Assembly: GCA_037833965.1 (NCBI GenBank)
Contig: AP031353.1
Coordinates: forward strand, 26,104,501 to 26,168,500
DNA: 64,000 bases
DNA from: Marchantia polymorpha subsp. ruderalis
Lineage: Eukaryota > Streptophyta > Marchantiopsida > Marchantiales > Marchantiaceae
Reading direction: 5' to 3'
The notes under the pieces were generated by a model. It had not been told where the DNA came from, did no database searches, and saw only the letters and a program-made list of their open reading frames with translations. The translations under genes and the position numbers were made by a program. Below, piece after piece: positions 1-14,393 of this stretch (its first letter is position 1; every line of letters starts with the position of its first letter).

Positions 1-277
1 GGTTTGCACAGTCTGCTCTGCAGACAGCCCTCAGCGCATCCGTCCGTTTGTCAGTGTGAAGTTTGGAAGTACTTTGACCTTCTTCGTACGCTTGTAGTGA
101 CACAGTGTGTACAGGACTCCAGGTATCTTGGCATTGTTTATGCGAGGGCCTGCCTTTTTTTGCTACAAGGTCGCTGGAGTCGACCTCCTGCTCTTGCTCC
201 TTCTTCTTCAGTTTTGTCCACATCGACAGGAGAAAGTTTCTAGTCTTATCTCCTTTTGCGGCTTCACAGGCTTTTAG

Positions 278-382
278 ATGGATCAGCAGCTTCCTAACAT
301 TTTGACGAACATTGAGGCCCGATTCGAGGCATGTCGGAGTGAGCTGGTTTCGCTCCGTCCAGTCCCTGGTTCTTTTGCTTGA
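278..382 (+). CDS. Short ORF, 34 codons, possibly a lone 5' exon
   Basis: An ATG at 278 opens 34 codons (start MDQQLPNILTNIEARF) before a TGA at 380. The upstream 277 bases are pyrimidine-rich and look like a plant 5' leader. The short peptide has a soluble, protein-like composition, but I do not recognise it. No convincing GT donor sits before the stop, so it may be a stranded first exon, an upstream ORF, or chance. Confidence 0.2.
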   Translation: MDQQLPNILTNIEARFEACRSELVSLRPVPGSFA

Positions 383-836
383 GACTTTTTTCGAAGGGAG
401 GTCCTTTTTGTAGTTCATGCCGCGCCCTCTTACGACCGAAGTCCTTGCCCAAATCACGGGCTATGATCTCAAAGCTTCCTGATACTATTTCATCCCAAGA
501 TATAACCTTTGAGATTTTCAAGAGTCCAGCCTTTTCTGCCGAGTAAATTAGCGAAAAGTATATGAAACACAAATTTCCGCAGTATGTAATGGATGAACAC
601 AGCGGGGATGGATCTTCAGGATTCAAATCTCCGCCAATTGCGCGTAAGTGAGTAAATGGGAGGCGTAAAACAACAACACCTGAAAATTTAAGTATCGGTT
701 CTCAACACTTTGCTTTGATTTTATTCTTTGCCAAATTCAATCATACACTCGATTGAATCTGGCATACGGTGCATGCTCGTTCTCCAATTGAATCCCCACC
801 CTGGTCTTTGCGTTGCTTTTGGCTCTTGACTACTCA

Positions 837-870
<34 letters not shown>

Positions 871-2112
871 CATGATGAGGTTCCTGCATAATGAGGTCAC
901 CTATGAGATGGATAAATTTATCTTTTCGCATGAGTTGCTCAATAAAGAAGTCGATGCATGCAGCTGCATAAACTATTGATGGTTTAGATCTTTAGGAACT
1001 ACTCTAAGCCACGTTCTGCGGGCCAATTATGGTGCAAAACCTTGTCCTCTAGGGCTACTGCACGGACGAAACGTGGTTCTCTTTGAAAATCTCGGACTGT
1101 CAGGAAGATGGCGGTTGCTGTTGCCATAGCTGCAAACACAAAAATGCTTCACAAATGAAGTTCCCGACGATGACTAAGATCCTCCATAAAGAAGCTTCCT
1201 TCGTTGGTTTTGAAATTTAAGTGTCATTTTCCCGTGCCTTCCACTGAAAGAAATCAATCTGGACACCAGGGGTCAGGAAATAGGTAATCTATCAATCATC
1301 AGAAGATTTACGAGAAGACGATAAGCTGATTGTATTTTTGCCTCTGGAAATCCGTCGATTTGAAATACCATTAACAGTAACCTACGTTTAACTACAGACG
1401 GATCGGTTCTCCCCGGTAGGAGTCATGGACCAAAGGACGAATGGGGAATAGGCCCAGCTTCACTCCAGGGTAACAAGAGTTCAAAAGTGCACCATTGTGC
1501 TCTTAAAACGGACCGTAAATACTATTGTTTTATGCAAGCTAGTGTTGTGTTGAAATGCGGTCACTAGGGACAACTAATATAGCCAATAGTATCGGAAGAG
1601 CTCCTCAGGCCCTACGTTGATAAAAACAAAACTGACGACACGATATAAGCTCCAAAATTTACTTCTAACACGTCCAACCCCGAAGTTCAAGAATTAAAAA
1701 CGAGTTGAAGTATCAATTTACAGATCTCATCTAAAGTTGACAGGTCAAACATTTACGGCAAGCTCTAGCTTCAGCGCAGATTTGCCCCAACTATGAAAGG
1801 CAAGCGGGTCATTTGAGGGTTGCTCTAGAAGAGAGAGTAAGTGGGAATGGGAAGGAAGGAAAGAAAAGTGAAGGGCAAAGAAAGGTAGAGGAGAGGAGAG
1901 GCAGAAAACGCCAGACAAGTAGAGGGGGAGATTTAGGCTAAATGTAATACTTGTTACGATTGATCATTTCAAGTTGTTAGTCTGGTAGGATAGTGTTGTG
2001 GACCGCCATGGGTAAATGTTCACACCTAAACACACTCCACAACGGGGAGTTTGTTGTGGCGAACACGCTTATATGTCTGTGATGCGAGAAGTCCTTTGAG
2101 GAGGACGGTCAT
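383..2112. other. No supportable gene
   Basis: Apart from the GA microsatellite at 840-868 I see no open frame with protein-like content and no RNA gene. The purine-rich stretch around 1830-1930 is low-complexity (GGAA/GAAG-rich). Confidence 0.5.
840..868. repeat. (GA)n microsatellite
   Basis: An uninterrupted alternating GA run of 29 bases. GA/CT tracts are common in plant promoters and leaders, but no gene can be tied to this one. Confidence 0.9.
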
Positions 2113-2148
2113 TTCCACTCATTTTGGTCAAAACCAAAATGAGTGGAA
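2113..2148. repeat. Perfect 16-bp hairpin, 4-nt loop
   Basis: The left arm 2113-2128 is the exact reverse complement of 2133-2148, with loop CAAA. The stem is unrelated to the other perfect hairpins of the window. It lies in non-coding sequence. Confidence 0.9.
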
Positions 2149-5100
2149 TTGAGTTTTTTGCGGCTTGATTCTGGCAGTGCAAGCACCATCTATGTGCGTT
2201 TGAGTTAAAATTACCGTGTCGTCAAGCGCTCGTTGCTAGAATCTATTAGGATTAGACTCCACACAATAGTAGCCTCCTTTTTGTGACCGAAGTACGTTCC
2301 ACATACGTTTCCAGCGGGAGTCGTACTCGACGTTATCCCACAAATAGTGTTTCTAGCCCTCCATTCTGATATGTCTCTAATCAGTGCTAGAGACAAAGTG
2401 GTGGCAATTTTACTCGAATTGTTTGATTAAATTTTATTCAGCTGACTTCAGTAAATTTTACCATCTAGGGGAGAGGGTAATTTTTAACGCTCTTGCAATA
2501 TTGGCATTCACGGGAAAAAGGAAGAGTTGTTTGAGGCAATTCGTCAATGGACAAAAGTGAAGTTTTGTATTTGCTTAAAACGTAGGCACAAAGTGTATGG
2601 GCTGTAAGAAGGAAAAGAATACAATGTAGGCCTTATGGAAGGAAATTATCATTGCACAACTAAGTGTAAATAGGAAGAGGCAATGCAAGATAGAAGGAAG
2701 TAGGTGTATACAATCAAGTCAGATTTAATTTCAGTTCAAGGAAAGCAAGTTCTCGAGGCGGAGCATTGGAAGCATTGGAAGTTCAGGAGCATTGGAAATT
2801 GAAAGGCATAGAATTATTAGATTTTGTTGAACTATCTTGCCACCAGGACATGCCTTGTGATAGCCTAGTCTCCATCCAACTTAATTGGCTTCCGTCTCCT
2901 TTGTTGACTACTTTCTTGTTCTGCAGGTATATCTGAGCTCTCGTATGCCATTGCAGCGGTTTGTTGGACTCGATTGCTGCTGTGGTTCCCCATACGGGTG
3001 TGCATTACTATTTAGGACTGTGCCTTTGAAGCAATGGCTTTATTGCTTTTCACAATTAGAGTACATGTTGCATGGTTGGAGAGCGTGGTATAATATTGTG
3101 TTGCACCTTTGAGTTGACTGATTGGATGCTATGGACCTCCCCTTCTGAATTCCAAGCCAATCAAAGTAACTTTGCATCAATTTCTAGAGCGGATGCCAAC
3201 TCTCAAGCAGTGTAACCCAAACCAATGGACAGGATTTTGACCCGATTTGTCCAATAAGTCAGTGCTGTTTCACTGTTTGAATATTTGCTTGGCTACCATG
3301 GGTCTGTCCACAATGTCAAAGAGATTTTTCATGGTAACAATGAGTTCGTGATTTCCGACAGTTGACCTTCTTCCATGCAACGAATAAACATGCTTATCCC
3401 CATTGCGATAAAGTGGAAATGAGCTTGGTTTGACAGGAGTCCTGTTCGAAGAGTATGACGACCCTTCCTCAGGTTGGACCGATTTCTAACCAATCTGGAT
3501 CTATAGAACCTTGTCCTGTCCACTGGGCATTAGATTTACCCGAATAATATATTCATCCCCGATAAACAGCAAAGTGCTCCAACAGGTCGTGATTTCGAAC
3601 ATGAAGAAAGTTCTTTGGAATTCGGGGCTTAGCCCCTGGATTTCTTTCGGTTTCAACTTCTTTCTGTTCACATGACCCCGTTGCACTTTGCGATTTCTTC
3701 TAGACTTTGTTCTTAATCAGCTTAATGGTAAATCGGCTTGCTTTGATCACGTTTGTACAAATTCCTTGTTTCATTGGAGAGAAGTAACTTGTTGGAAATG
3801 TCAGATTCTAGATATGACTTATTAAAATTATTACTTTTCCATTGTGTTTGGATGTGTAAGAAGGAAAGAGGAAGAGGGAGTAAAAAGTGATGGGGAGAAC
3901 GCAGATGAGTGATTCAGTAACGAGCATAAGACGGGAATATGAAGATGTATTACGGATGTTTGCAAGCAAGTGGGAAGATAGTCGAACAGCAAAGAGCGAC
4001 AGGTTTCGAAGTTTCATGATCGATGGGAAACTGTGTTAGTGGATATGCTAAAATCTAATATTTGAACATGATATAATTGAGGCCATCAATTGCTTGCAAC
4101 CAAAAATGTTTTCATATTGAAGATGTCTTAGCCTTCAATAGATAAAAAAAATCTGCTTCTTTTTTATAGGTAATATATTATTCTAACTTACTTTTGGCTT
4201 TTTACTATGAGCGTAGTTCTGAGATGAATGTTAAGCGCCGTAATTTAGTTCTCAAATTCCGAAATATCCAAAATTAAAAAACCTGAATCTGGTAACTTCT
4301 ATTCTAATAACCTGCACTATGGTAACATTAGCATCATAGTTCTACAGTGGGACTCAAAACTTTACCCATACCCAACTCCGCAGGGTCAATTGTACCCGAC
4401 CATCACCCACCCATGGCACCTTTTCCATACCTATCAAATATATTTAGGTGATGTATTTGATAGGTGATGCACTTGAAGTTCATTTAGATTTTTTGGCAAG
4501 TTTATGACAAATAATAGTTAATGAGCATAGTTTGTTAGTACCTAGATGCAAGAGCTCAGTCAAATAATTAAACTTACTTGTTTTAGAGAAATGCTCCATA
4601 TTACCCACCCATGGGTCCTAGGCCATATCTATTATCCACCCATGGATATGGGTGGGTATTGGGTATCCATTGTAGTACTCTGATTAGCATGCATACCTTT
4701 TCGCAATTCAAGTAGTTCAAAACTCAACATGTCTCCTTTCATGTAAGCAATTTTTCTTGACGTAAAGCGCATTCAAAAAACGCATATATCTTTTAGTCAG
4801 TGTTCAAACATCCAAGAGTATGTGTGCAAATGTACTATCCTCGTCTCATTTGATACATAGCGAGAAATTTTGTTCATGAATATACATAGGATTCAATCAA
4901 CAAAAATGATAGTTTTGATTAAAGCATATAATCTATTCATGGTAAAAAAAATCAATCTTATATATAATTTGATTTTTTTATAATAAGAAGTTGGATAAGA
5001 TATGTGCATCTATGCATTTCATCATCAAATTAAAAGGGCACTTTCTTTTTATTTTTTGATACTTTGGAATTTTTGTATATATAATGGAGGTTAAGATTAT

Positions 5101-8100
5101 AGTCACAGTACCAGCATTGTGTATTAGATTAAAAAATCGACACAAAAGATATGTGGTCTCCTAACCCAAGCTATTTCAACTGAACACATATAATCATTTA
5201 CTAAGAATCTTAATTATGTCACAAACAACTTTTTCTAACAGTCTTTTACAAAGCTTCTTGTCTAGTATAACTAACTACAGTAAATAAAAACCTGAGTTAA
5301 CTCTAACACATAAAAAATTCTATATTTTGGATGATTCTTTTCAGTCTTATCGAATTGAAGCAACTCCTCATTGATCATATTGATAGATCCACCAACATGG
5401 CTTTAGTTTCCTCCACCGGAATACTGTCATAATTAAGATACCAAAAATTCCCTTCCTTTCCTCACCTCTCTAGTACACATTCTCTAACCAAACTCTCTCT
5501 CAAAACCTTTGTCGCGGGGATTGAAATGGTTGGAATAGAGCAAGGACGGAAGGTGCTTGTGGTCTCATTTTGAGACAATTAAAGCGGCAAATCGTCGGAG
5601 GGTGACGTTGGAATAATGAAACCTATTTAATATACGTTCTTGAGAATGTATCTCCTTTTTCCCTCAAATATACATAAATAATCTGCATTCATTGAATTAA
5701 GTCCTTAGAAATCAGTTGACCTGTGTCAAAGGTGGTAGTGGACCCTTTTTCATCGTGAGAAATGTAAAAAGCTCTGAACATGACGGGGAGCGAATAGGAT
5801 TTTACTTTTAGCAGCGAGAGAGTTAAGAGAGCCTGGGAAATGTGCCGAAAGGCATGGTTAGCCATAATTACGCCAACCTGGCCACATCCCTCCTCCCAAC
5901 AACAAGTCATAGCCAAGTGTCGTTTCCAAGCTCTCTAAAGAGTCTTTTGAGCTTTATTATGACATATGTGTACAGTATTTGAAGAGACAAGGTGACTTAA
6001 CACTGTAAACTGGTTACTTAAATCCAAGAAGCTCTACACTATTGCGCAGAGCGATCTCTCTTCATGAAGAAGAGTTGGTTGTCAATGTGTATTGTCAATT
6101 CTGACTCAATAAGTTTTTAGACGAAGTATTATCTTTCATTGAAATAACAGAGATTTCAGTCAGATTCAGCTGAGCTTGACGTGAAAGGAGAAATTGCTAT
6201 AGCATATGCACTTTTCAAAAGGATGCATACGTTCACCCCATCAAGGCTAGATAGCAACTTGAAGAGTTAGTAACCAGAGCTTCAATAGTAGATCCTCAAA
6301 CGGAAGGTTGGATAACATATTTGAGAACCCGAATTTATTTCCAAAATATTGTATAAGAACAGATTGAATTTGTACTTGTGATTGGAGATTAGTTAAATAT
6401 CTGAAACTTTATAATATTTTGACCGAGATTATCCAAAAAAATTATAAACTGAATCAAGTATATATTTCTTCAGGTATTTTTGGATAGAAGATACGCTTAT
6501 CATATCAATGAGTATCATGTTGCATCAACTGCTTAATATGTTTAACAAGATGCTATCACGATCAAGTTGAAGGACTTTCACATGTATGTGTTATTTGAAG
6601 GGATAAAGGAGTAAATACATGAGAATTAACCATTTTGACTGCTAATGTTTTTTCAATTGGTGAATCCATTAATCGTCCTATATGATCCTAGGCAATTACT
6701 GTACATGAAAAATCTTGATATACAGAAATGAAAATAAATTACAATGAGATATATGTAATGTGCGACAATTGTAAAAAAAACAAACTAATTGAATACCCTG
6801 TCAGACCACTATCAGAGCTCTTTACAACTACATAATTATCTATTACTCTCGGTCTCTCTGAACTTTAGGAGAGTCATGTCCATTATTAAGGGTCCGCAGT
6901 TGACTCTGTACCCTTAAGCATTTGTTTTCATGATGTAGTTAAGCTATTATAACACCAAACACTTCTCTGCTAGTTTGTCCTCCTTTGATTATGTGTTTAT
7001 ACTAGTCCTCAAATACTTGGACTGCCACTGAACTCAATCGTTGGAGTTTCAAGACTCAAAATGCACAAGATACTCTAGTATTAGCCTAAAAATTTAAGAT
7101 GAAAGGCTGGAAATAACCCCAAATTACATATCCAAAAGGATTTGTCAACTATATCAAGGCAAACCGTGAATTTTCCTTGAAAGATCTTATGGTTGTGATC
7201 AAAAAATATGCAGACATTTAGTATGTATTGCATTTTGTTTAAAACAAGTCTGATTTTTGTCAATGGATTTCTAATATTTTTGGCGATGATTGTCATAACC
7301 ATTTATCATTGTTTGAATCACAAGGTTGCCATTTTTTTTTGGTTGGAGAGTATGTCACCAATACCGACAACACCCTCAAATGAGTAAACGCCACTATCTC
7401 ATTGGAAACCATCAATCGTTACCTGATCCCCTGCCCAGAAGATGAAGTTTTAAAGAGAGAGGGAACTAGGAAAGAGAAGACGGGCATGAAAGGGAGGAAA
7501 ATGAAAAAGAGAAAAAATATCAAGAAAAACCGGGAACTCTCATAATTAGACAGCCGGTCGGAACACATTGGGGGAATGTGTTAGACCATGTCGATGTGAT
7601 CGTTACTTCATATAATCCTGGTCGAAATCTTGTATATTTTTAGACATCGTTATTACGTATGATAAGATGCTCGGAAGAGTATCTCAGAAGATACGTGTTT
7701 GTGGCGGAGATGGTGATGAGATGGGTCCATGGAGGTGAAAGTCCATTGCAATAGGTGCGAAGTACGGGTTGTACAGTATCACCTCCAATGTTGTTTTATA
7801 GTGCTAAATAACTCCCGGGCAAGACGCTGAATTATCATCATGAATACAATACAAGACCCTGTCTTTTTCATGCAACTGAACACCACAAGAGCCCCCTGAA
7901 ACAACGTTGTCTCTTTGTCGAGTTCCTGTTCAATTGTAGAATTCTGGAGAAATTCACAAGCATTTGATCCCACAAAGTCATACAAGTTTTGTTGGTGGGT
8001 TTTTTTTTTGTTTTTTCTTCTGTGTACGTGAACTTGTTTCTCTATATTCAGTCGAAGAAAACAGAGCAAGCAAGAAGGAAGCCAAAGGCCTCGCTGGTCA

Positions 8101-9800
8101 GGGATCAACCTTTGGAGTGGAACGGGGACGGCCTCGTATATCACAAGTCATCTTGGGATAATCGAACGCAAAGTAATAGAGGTTTCGAAAGTTAACGACG
8201 TCATCACACTTCCTTCGCAGAGGACAGTTGGAGTTTCAACTTTCGCTGTCTAGATTAGAAGGTCAACTTGCTTTCTTTCTGCTAGTGCCGCAGTGAGGTT
8301 TGTATTGATCTACTGTTCTATTCTGCAATTCGTTTGTGATGTTGGGCATTTCCACCAACGAGAAGGTACAGTCCATGAAGTGTAGGAGCTATGTTCAATG
8401 CACTGAACCTGACTGTCTTATAATTTTCCATTGTAAATGAAGAACCAGAAAGCAAGAACTATCAAGATCCCAACACTTCTCTTTAACAACGTAATAGTGA
8501 TGAAGTTAATTTGAACATGAACTTCATTTCAGACATGTCCAATAGTCTCAGTGGTTAACATACCCTTCTAACAGCCTGTATTTTTAAGAGGTCTCTTAAG
8601 CTGATCTCCTGTACATTGCAACGTGCAATCAGCAACAGCTTGTACCAAGTCTTTGCTAAGACCTAACGGTAATCAAGCAGAAATCTCAATGCAGTCCTTG
8701 TACTTCCAACTCCGCTTTCTCTTTTCGACTATAATGAGACCGATGTGTGGTGAGGACTTCGGTGTATAGAAAACATTTCTCTGGTTTGTGAGCCTGTGGC
8801 TACCGGTGAAAGTGAGAGTGCAAGCTCGACTATGCAGTACAGTATAGTGGATGGTTCACTAATGTCAAAGCTTCCACTCCACTGAGTCCTCCGCTCCCTT
8901 TCCTTGGAGATCCCGCATCTCGAGGAAAAGGAGTGTTATAGCATCTCACGGACAGGTTAGCACAACGATCCCGAGTTTTTTGATCGCATACAGCTGCAGA
9001 CTCTGCACAATGATCGACAACGCGTGACTGTACACATTCTACACTTGCTGCTTCAGCATTTCCAGGTGATTGCTTCGAGAGATCGAGAGATCGAGAGCGT
9101 ATAGCGTAAAGCTCTATCTCTGTCGACATTGATTGTGCATAGCTGCACGAAGGGGCAAATACTCTGATATTCCCTTAACAGTGAGTGTAGTGGATCGGAT
9201 ATTTTTAATATAAAAATATCGTTGATGAGATGTTTATCTAAAGTGGCCAGGCGTCTTTAATGTCCAAACAATCTGCTTGATCTTTGCTCGCAATATATGT
9301 ACCGGATCGAGCATTGAGATGCAATGTCCGATGCATCTCGGATTAATGTTACAATCTGTCTGGAAAATCGTAGACAACAGACGTAAAGTTTGTATTCAAC
9401 AAATAAAATAAGACACCAATACCGAACGACAATCTTGTAGGACTTACGTCTGGTGACGACTCTTAATGGGCAGGGAAATCATGTCTACTTGGCCAAGTGT
9501 CGATTGGAACTGAGCTCGAATTCATGCAAGAGACGCTGGTCAAACATCTCATAAAGATATGTACTTAATGGTACATGCAAAAGATCTCAACCAAACAATT
9601 GTCGTCTTGTTTTTGCAGCTGCAATTTTGCAAAATTTGCGGTCTGTCCTTCTTTCTTGGACACACACGGTTTGGAATCTTTCCTGGTTTGCTTTACCGTC
9701 CTCCATTTAATCATTTCCCCTTGTCCTTACACCTAAATGTTATTCCTGAAGATGTTTTCTTTTTAAACTATTTAACAGACTGGTGATGATTTTTAGGCGA
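2149..9800. other. Long stretch without supportable genes; A+T-rich blocks
   Basis: Open frames here are short and look random. An imperfect palindromic patch at about 4360-4680 repeats the word ACCCACCCATGG on both strands, and includes 11-bp inverted arms around 4434-4470. An agcattggaa word is repeated three times near 2765-2800. The blocks 4.7-5.4 and 6.3-7.3 kb are strongly A+T-rich, as in decayed transposon sequence, but I could not read a protein from them. Confidence 0.5.
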
Positions 9801-11600
9801 CTTTGGTTGAACTATTATAATCTAGCTATCTAGATTTTAAGGTCAACGCAGAACATGGTATCCAGAGAATCTTCACATGACATGAAAACTCTGCGCTTGA
9901 TTGCATTAGTTTATAAAGCAATGTAAGCAAGTTGATAAAAGCAATATTCATTTGCCTTTCATGCAATCTAAGCCTGCACCTATATGCGATGAAAATCAAG
10001 ATGGTAACAAAAATGTAAAAAAAAATCCAAGTAACCAATTATTTTGTGTGTATTCATCCACTGCTATTTTTTTTCATATGACAAAGTTGTAAATTTATGA
10101 CACATATGCAAGATTTCTTTGTGTAATCAAAGAGTTTCATTATGTTAAAGTGTAGGCAAACAAATGTCATATTAAATAAGTGTTATATAACCAGCATATA
10201 CTTGAAAATTAGATATAGGATAGTCATTTTGAATTGCAATATTAATTTCTTCAGGAATTATTTAATCATACACCAATTACGGATTTTAAAAAGAATTTTT
10301 TTTTACAATTCCAATTTTTTCAAATAGAGATCAACGTAAAGTGTACAAAGATTAAATAAAAGCAATGATGATACATAAAAATTCATGAAATATTCAAAAC
10401 TGATTTGTTAAGAAAATTCAAAAAAATTTCTAAATAGAAAAAATTCAACCATTTGTTTTCACATTCACGAGCGTATTTCATAAAGTAATCTGAAAGCAAA
10501 ATGTGTTCATAGAAATTGGTATTTTTTATGTGTCAGATTCAAATTGATTTAAGCTAAAAACAATATGATGATATGATAATTAGTTTTAATAAAATTTCTT
10601 TACATCTATAAGTTCATTTATTTCTATTCCATTTATTTATTTGACTAGCATTATCAACTTGGGGACGATAAAGACTTCTGAAATCAAATAGAATATTTCT
10701 TGAAAAAAATTACTAATTAGAATCATATAGAGTATTCTATCGTCTTCTTAAACACATGCAAAGTCATCTTTTTCACAAATACGCGCATTTTTGCAGAAAT
10801 TTGTTAAGAAAAAGTGTTTCTGTTGGATGATACTATAATAATTTCAATGATGTTTATTTGATCATGAGTTTATGTAAAAGGGCTAAAGAAAAATTAAGCT
10901 TTAGAATAAAGCTTTGTTAAATAATAACAGTGAAGGTTTCATGTGTCTCTGATATATATTCCAACTTAACTCAAGATCATACATAGTCGTAATTAAACCA
11001 TGCCATTGTCGTTGAGCTGAATATGATTTACTTTAGCTCAAATATGTCAAAACTATCTACTTTTTTAATGTTCATCCATCTTTCTATGTCCAACAAGTCC
11101 TGATAACATAAAAATGATCATTCTAACTTCTTCATAAATTGCTGATAAATTGAGCATCAAACAAAAAATATCCAACTTTGTGAAAAAACACATAATTTTT
11201 TTTAAAATATAAAACAATAGGACCTTCTATAATAAATCATTTGATTTGAGATGAGTGTGATAATAACAATTTTCATTATCTGATTAATATGAAAAAATCA
11301 TCAAAAAATTCAAATTGTTCATTTCTTTCTTAAAATGTGATCAATTTTTTCACATCCACATTGAATGATGAATTTTTTATTTTTGTGCATTCTTTCACAG
11401 TTTTTTTTCTTTTGAGTATAATGAAAAGATGACTCATCGAACATAGTGTATCATTCATTTGATCATAGCAAGTTATGAAAAAAATGAAACAATAGAGGGA
11501 AGAATGAAAAAAAAAGACATATGACTCTTCATCATATATCTTGTCGCACATGCAATATCACATATTCATGATCTCTATCTGAAATGAATGAAAAATTGAA
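9801..11600. other. A+T-rich degenerate sequence, probably old transposon debris
   Basis: The stretch is dominated by poly-A/T words with no usable open frame. It lies directly downstream (minus sense) of the copia integrase remnant at 11640-12420, where reverse transcriptase would be expected. I could not read convincing RT motifs, so the link is inference. Confidence 0.4.
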
Positions 11601-11639
11601 ATCTATAAAAAAATTTATGTATTTTTTATCTAGAGATTT

Positions 11640-12420
11640 ATATTCTACTAGATTTTCATTAAATAAAGTTGAAATGACGTGAATATAATCCGTGATGAGA
11701 TGATGAGTAATACTCTCCTCTTTGCACTAAGTCCAAAACTACTCAAAGGTATACTCCTACTATTATCTGTATGTAATATCTCACCTTGTGTCCAATCTAA
11801 ATTTCAACTTGGATTTTTCAACTTTTCAAAATTATAAAAACTATAGATTTGTGTGTGATGAAATAAATCACAAAATCATTGTTTCATATCAATAAATGAT
11901 ACATAATAAAACTTTTCAAAAAATGAAAATTTTGCAAAGTATATCCACTCGTCACTATGTACATACTCAAATAACCACTTGAAATTGTGAGATCTAACGC
12001 CAAAGACTTACCTATGATGCTTGTCCATTACACAATCTTGGCCAAATTTTAGTTTTACTTTACCTATGGGAGCTAACAGGTTGCTATTGTCAAGGATTGA
12101 CAAGTACATAGTGCTCATAAGTAGTAGGCTTGAATGCCATACATGAGACATCTGAACTTAAGATTAAATAGAATGGATTTTACCACAGATAATATTGCAG
12201 TCTAGTAGATATAGATGGTTGTACTTATGATCTCTAAACATAGTTTTATCAGGTACTCTCACCTTAAGAACTTCCTTCTTATAGTTCCACTCAAGGACTT
12301 TTAAGTCTAACATTCCGACAGATATCAAATTTTTTTTTATATAGGATAAGAATCTAATTTGAGTCATATACGTTGGACATCAAACATTTGAATCTTAGTA
12401 AATTTAATACCTTCAATTTA
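11640..12420 (-). mobile_element. Ty1/copia retrotransposon remnant (pre-integrase and integrase parts)
   Basis: On the minus strand a 67-codon open piece (12367 down to 12164) carries the copia GAG-pre-integrase pattern: a YIKKNLISVGMLD motif, which corresponds to the usual LKKNLISVGMLD, then a WN..K.VLKV stretch and NHLYLL. Further downstream, in broken frames, are a CVMDKHH motif, EYVHSDEW near 11950 and an HTDNSR piece. These match the order CxxxKxxR, YVHSDxWGP and RTDNGGE of copia integrase. Many stops and frameshifts are present, so this is an old inactive copy. A GC-richer block at about 12640-12740 upstream may be part of its LTR, but no second LTR was identified. Confidence 0.7.
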
Positions 12421-14393
12421 AAGGATCCATAATTATACACAAGAATTGAATATTTTTAATATATAGACGTATCTTTCCATTGAATCAAGGCTTGAAAACC
12501 AAAAAAATTGGGGAAAAGATGTGTGCATTTTCAAGGAAAAAATTATTCAAGGAATTCTTGAAGCTGAGAGGAAAGGCCTAGGCATTTCCATTAATAAGTT
12601 CAAGGAGTTGCCAGAGTTTACTAAAAGGTATTCCTAGGCAGAGTTGGTCGTAAGTGCCCTTTGTTTTGTCGGACAAAACCAAGTACCCTGTCGGACAGCG
12701 CCCCTTTGGGTATCCTGGGGGCCCTTCGGACCCTATATAATGAAAATCATTAAGAATTTTCTGTACAAATCTCTGTAATGGTGAAAAATATTTTTTCAAT
12801 GGACCAAATTGAAAAACAAAATAAGGTGTGCTCTCATTTCGCATCATCTACAAAGTTTAAGCATACATTGTGTGAAAAAACTAAACGTGGACTCCTAGTC
12901 TTCTCTCATCGCTTCGGTGTATACTTCATTGACTCCTATTCTTTTCTACTGTTTCCATTTGAAAAACATAAGTTAAAATAGCAACACATTTATGCTCAGT
13001 AATAAATCTTCGTGTGGATAATACTCCTGCTATTACATTATTTCCCTTTATTCCATCAGATTTGAATATTACTAAGTAGATATCAAATTTAATGATCGGC
13101 TCCATCTCGAATACCTCCTATGTCTGATCGGCCGGCCAGCAAGTGCGCACGTCTTGTTTCCGTCATGTGTAGCTGTTCTCGAATAAGGGCTGCTTGGGAA
13201 TTCCTGAAAATGTTCAAATTATAATTTGAAAGTTCTTTGTCATTTACTGTCCAGAATAATAAGGCCATTGTCGGGATACGCGTGCAAGTTAAGAGCAGGT
13301 CAACGTCAAGCCATCTCTTCTCGAGGTTCACCATGTTGTTTCAATTATGCAATACTGGTCCCCCTGCGAATATGTCTTGCCTCGTCTGAGGTGGAATATG
13401 TAAAACGTGGTGGCATATGCCAAACAGACGGCTTGAAAGATAGTCTGCTTGAGGGCGATAGTTTAGCCGGCAAGATTCGTCGGACCAGCTTCGGTCCGTG
13501 AAATGCGCACGAGTACAATAGCGTTGAAACTCATCAGACAGAAAAGTGAGAGAATATTGTAAGAATTGCAAGACTGCAAGAAGCAGCCATTTATTTCAGC
13601 GCACGTGTTGCGGCAAACGTTCGTGGTTGTCAGTGTACGAAGAAGAAACGAGTTGATCAATGAGAGGGAATCTGGACGTCGAAGTTTTTCTTACTTCTTA
13701 TCTCACTTGTTATGATTTAAGATTTCGAAGAATCGGTTCATGCATGCCCAACTGCACACACATTTATTAGTGGAAACTTTAGAATCCAAAAATAAAATTA
13801 CATATTCGAGAACGAACTTCCGAAGCTCTGGTCAGATCAAGAATTAAAACTTTTCCCACATGACATGTTGGAAAAGACAAAAAAAGAAGAAGGGAAACTT
13901 GCCCGGAAACTCTACAAAGATAAAAACTGATCAAGTCTCTTTTCAAGCCTTTTCAAGTTACTCGAAACCAGTCCTTTCACGCTCACTACTTGTATTCTAA
14001 CGCCAAGCCACCGCCGCCAACAGGTTAACAACCCATACGGCAGAATATTCGAACCAGGAGGAACTCCTTGTTCGTATCATATCATACTAGCCTACACCTC
14101 TAAATTACTTCTGTTAAACATTTTCAACTGATGCATCATGTTTTTGGTCTACGCACTCCTTCCTCTTCAAATAGTGCAAGAGGTCATACATCGAATCATA
14201 GTTACATATTAACTCATATCTCTCTCTCTCACTCACTTACTTTGTTCATCATTTTGATAATATCGACAAGGCTTTTAAACTCCTTACACGTTCATTACAT
14301 GAATGTTTGGGAACCTCATGTCCATCACACACACGAACATATATGTCCTTTCTCCTTCAGCATTTCAACCACATATTTCGTAGCAACTTGGCA
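12421..14393. other. No supportable gene; possible LTR fragment
   Basis: Short open frames on both strands at 12.6-13.7 kb do not resemble known proteins. The region lies downstream of the chromodomain ORF on its strand, so it was searched for a chromoshadow domain exon; none was seen. A perfect 18-base palindrome lies near 13208-13227, and a CT-rich run near 14216-14235. Confidence 0.4.
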
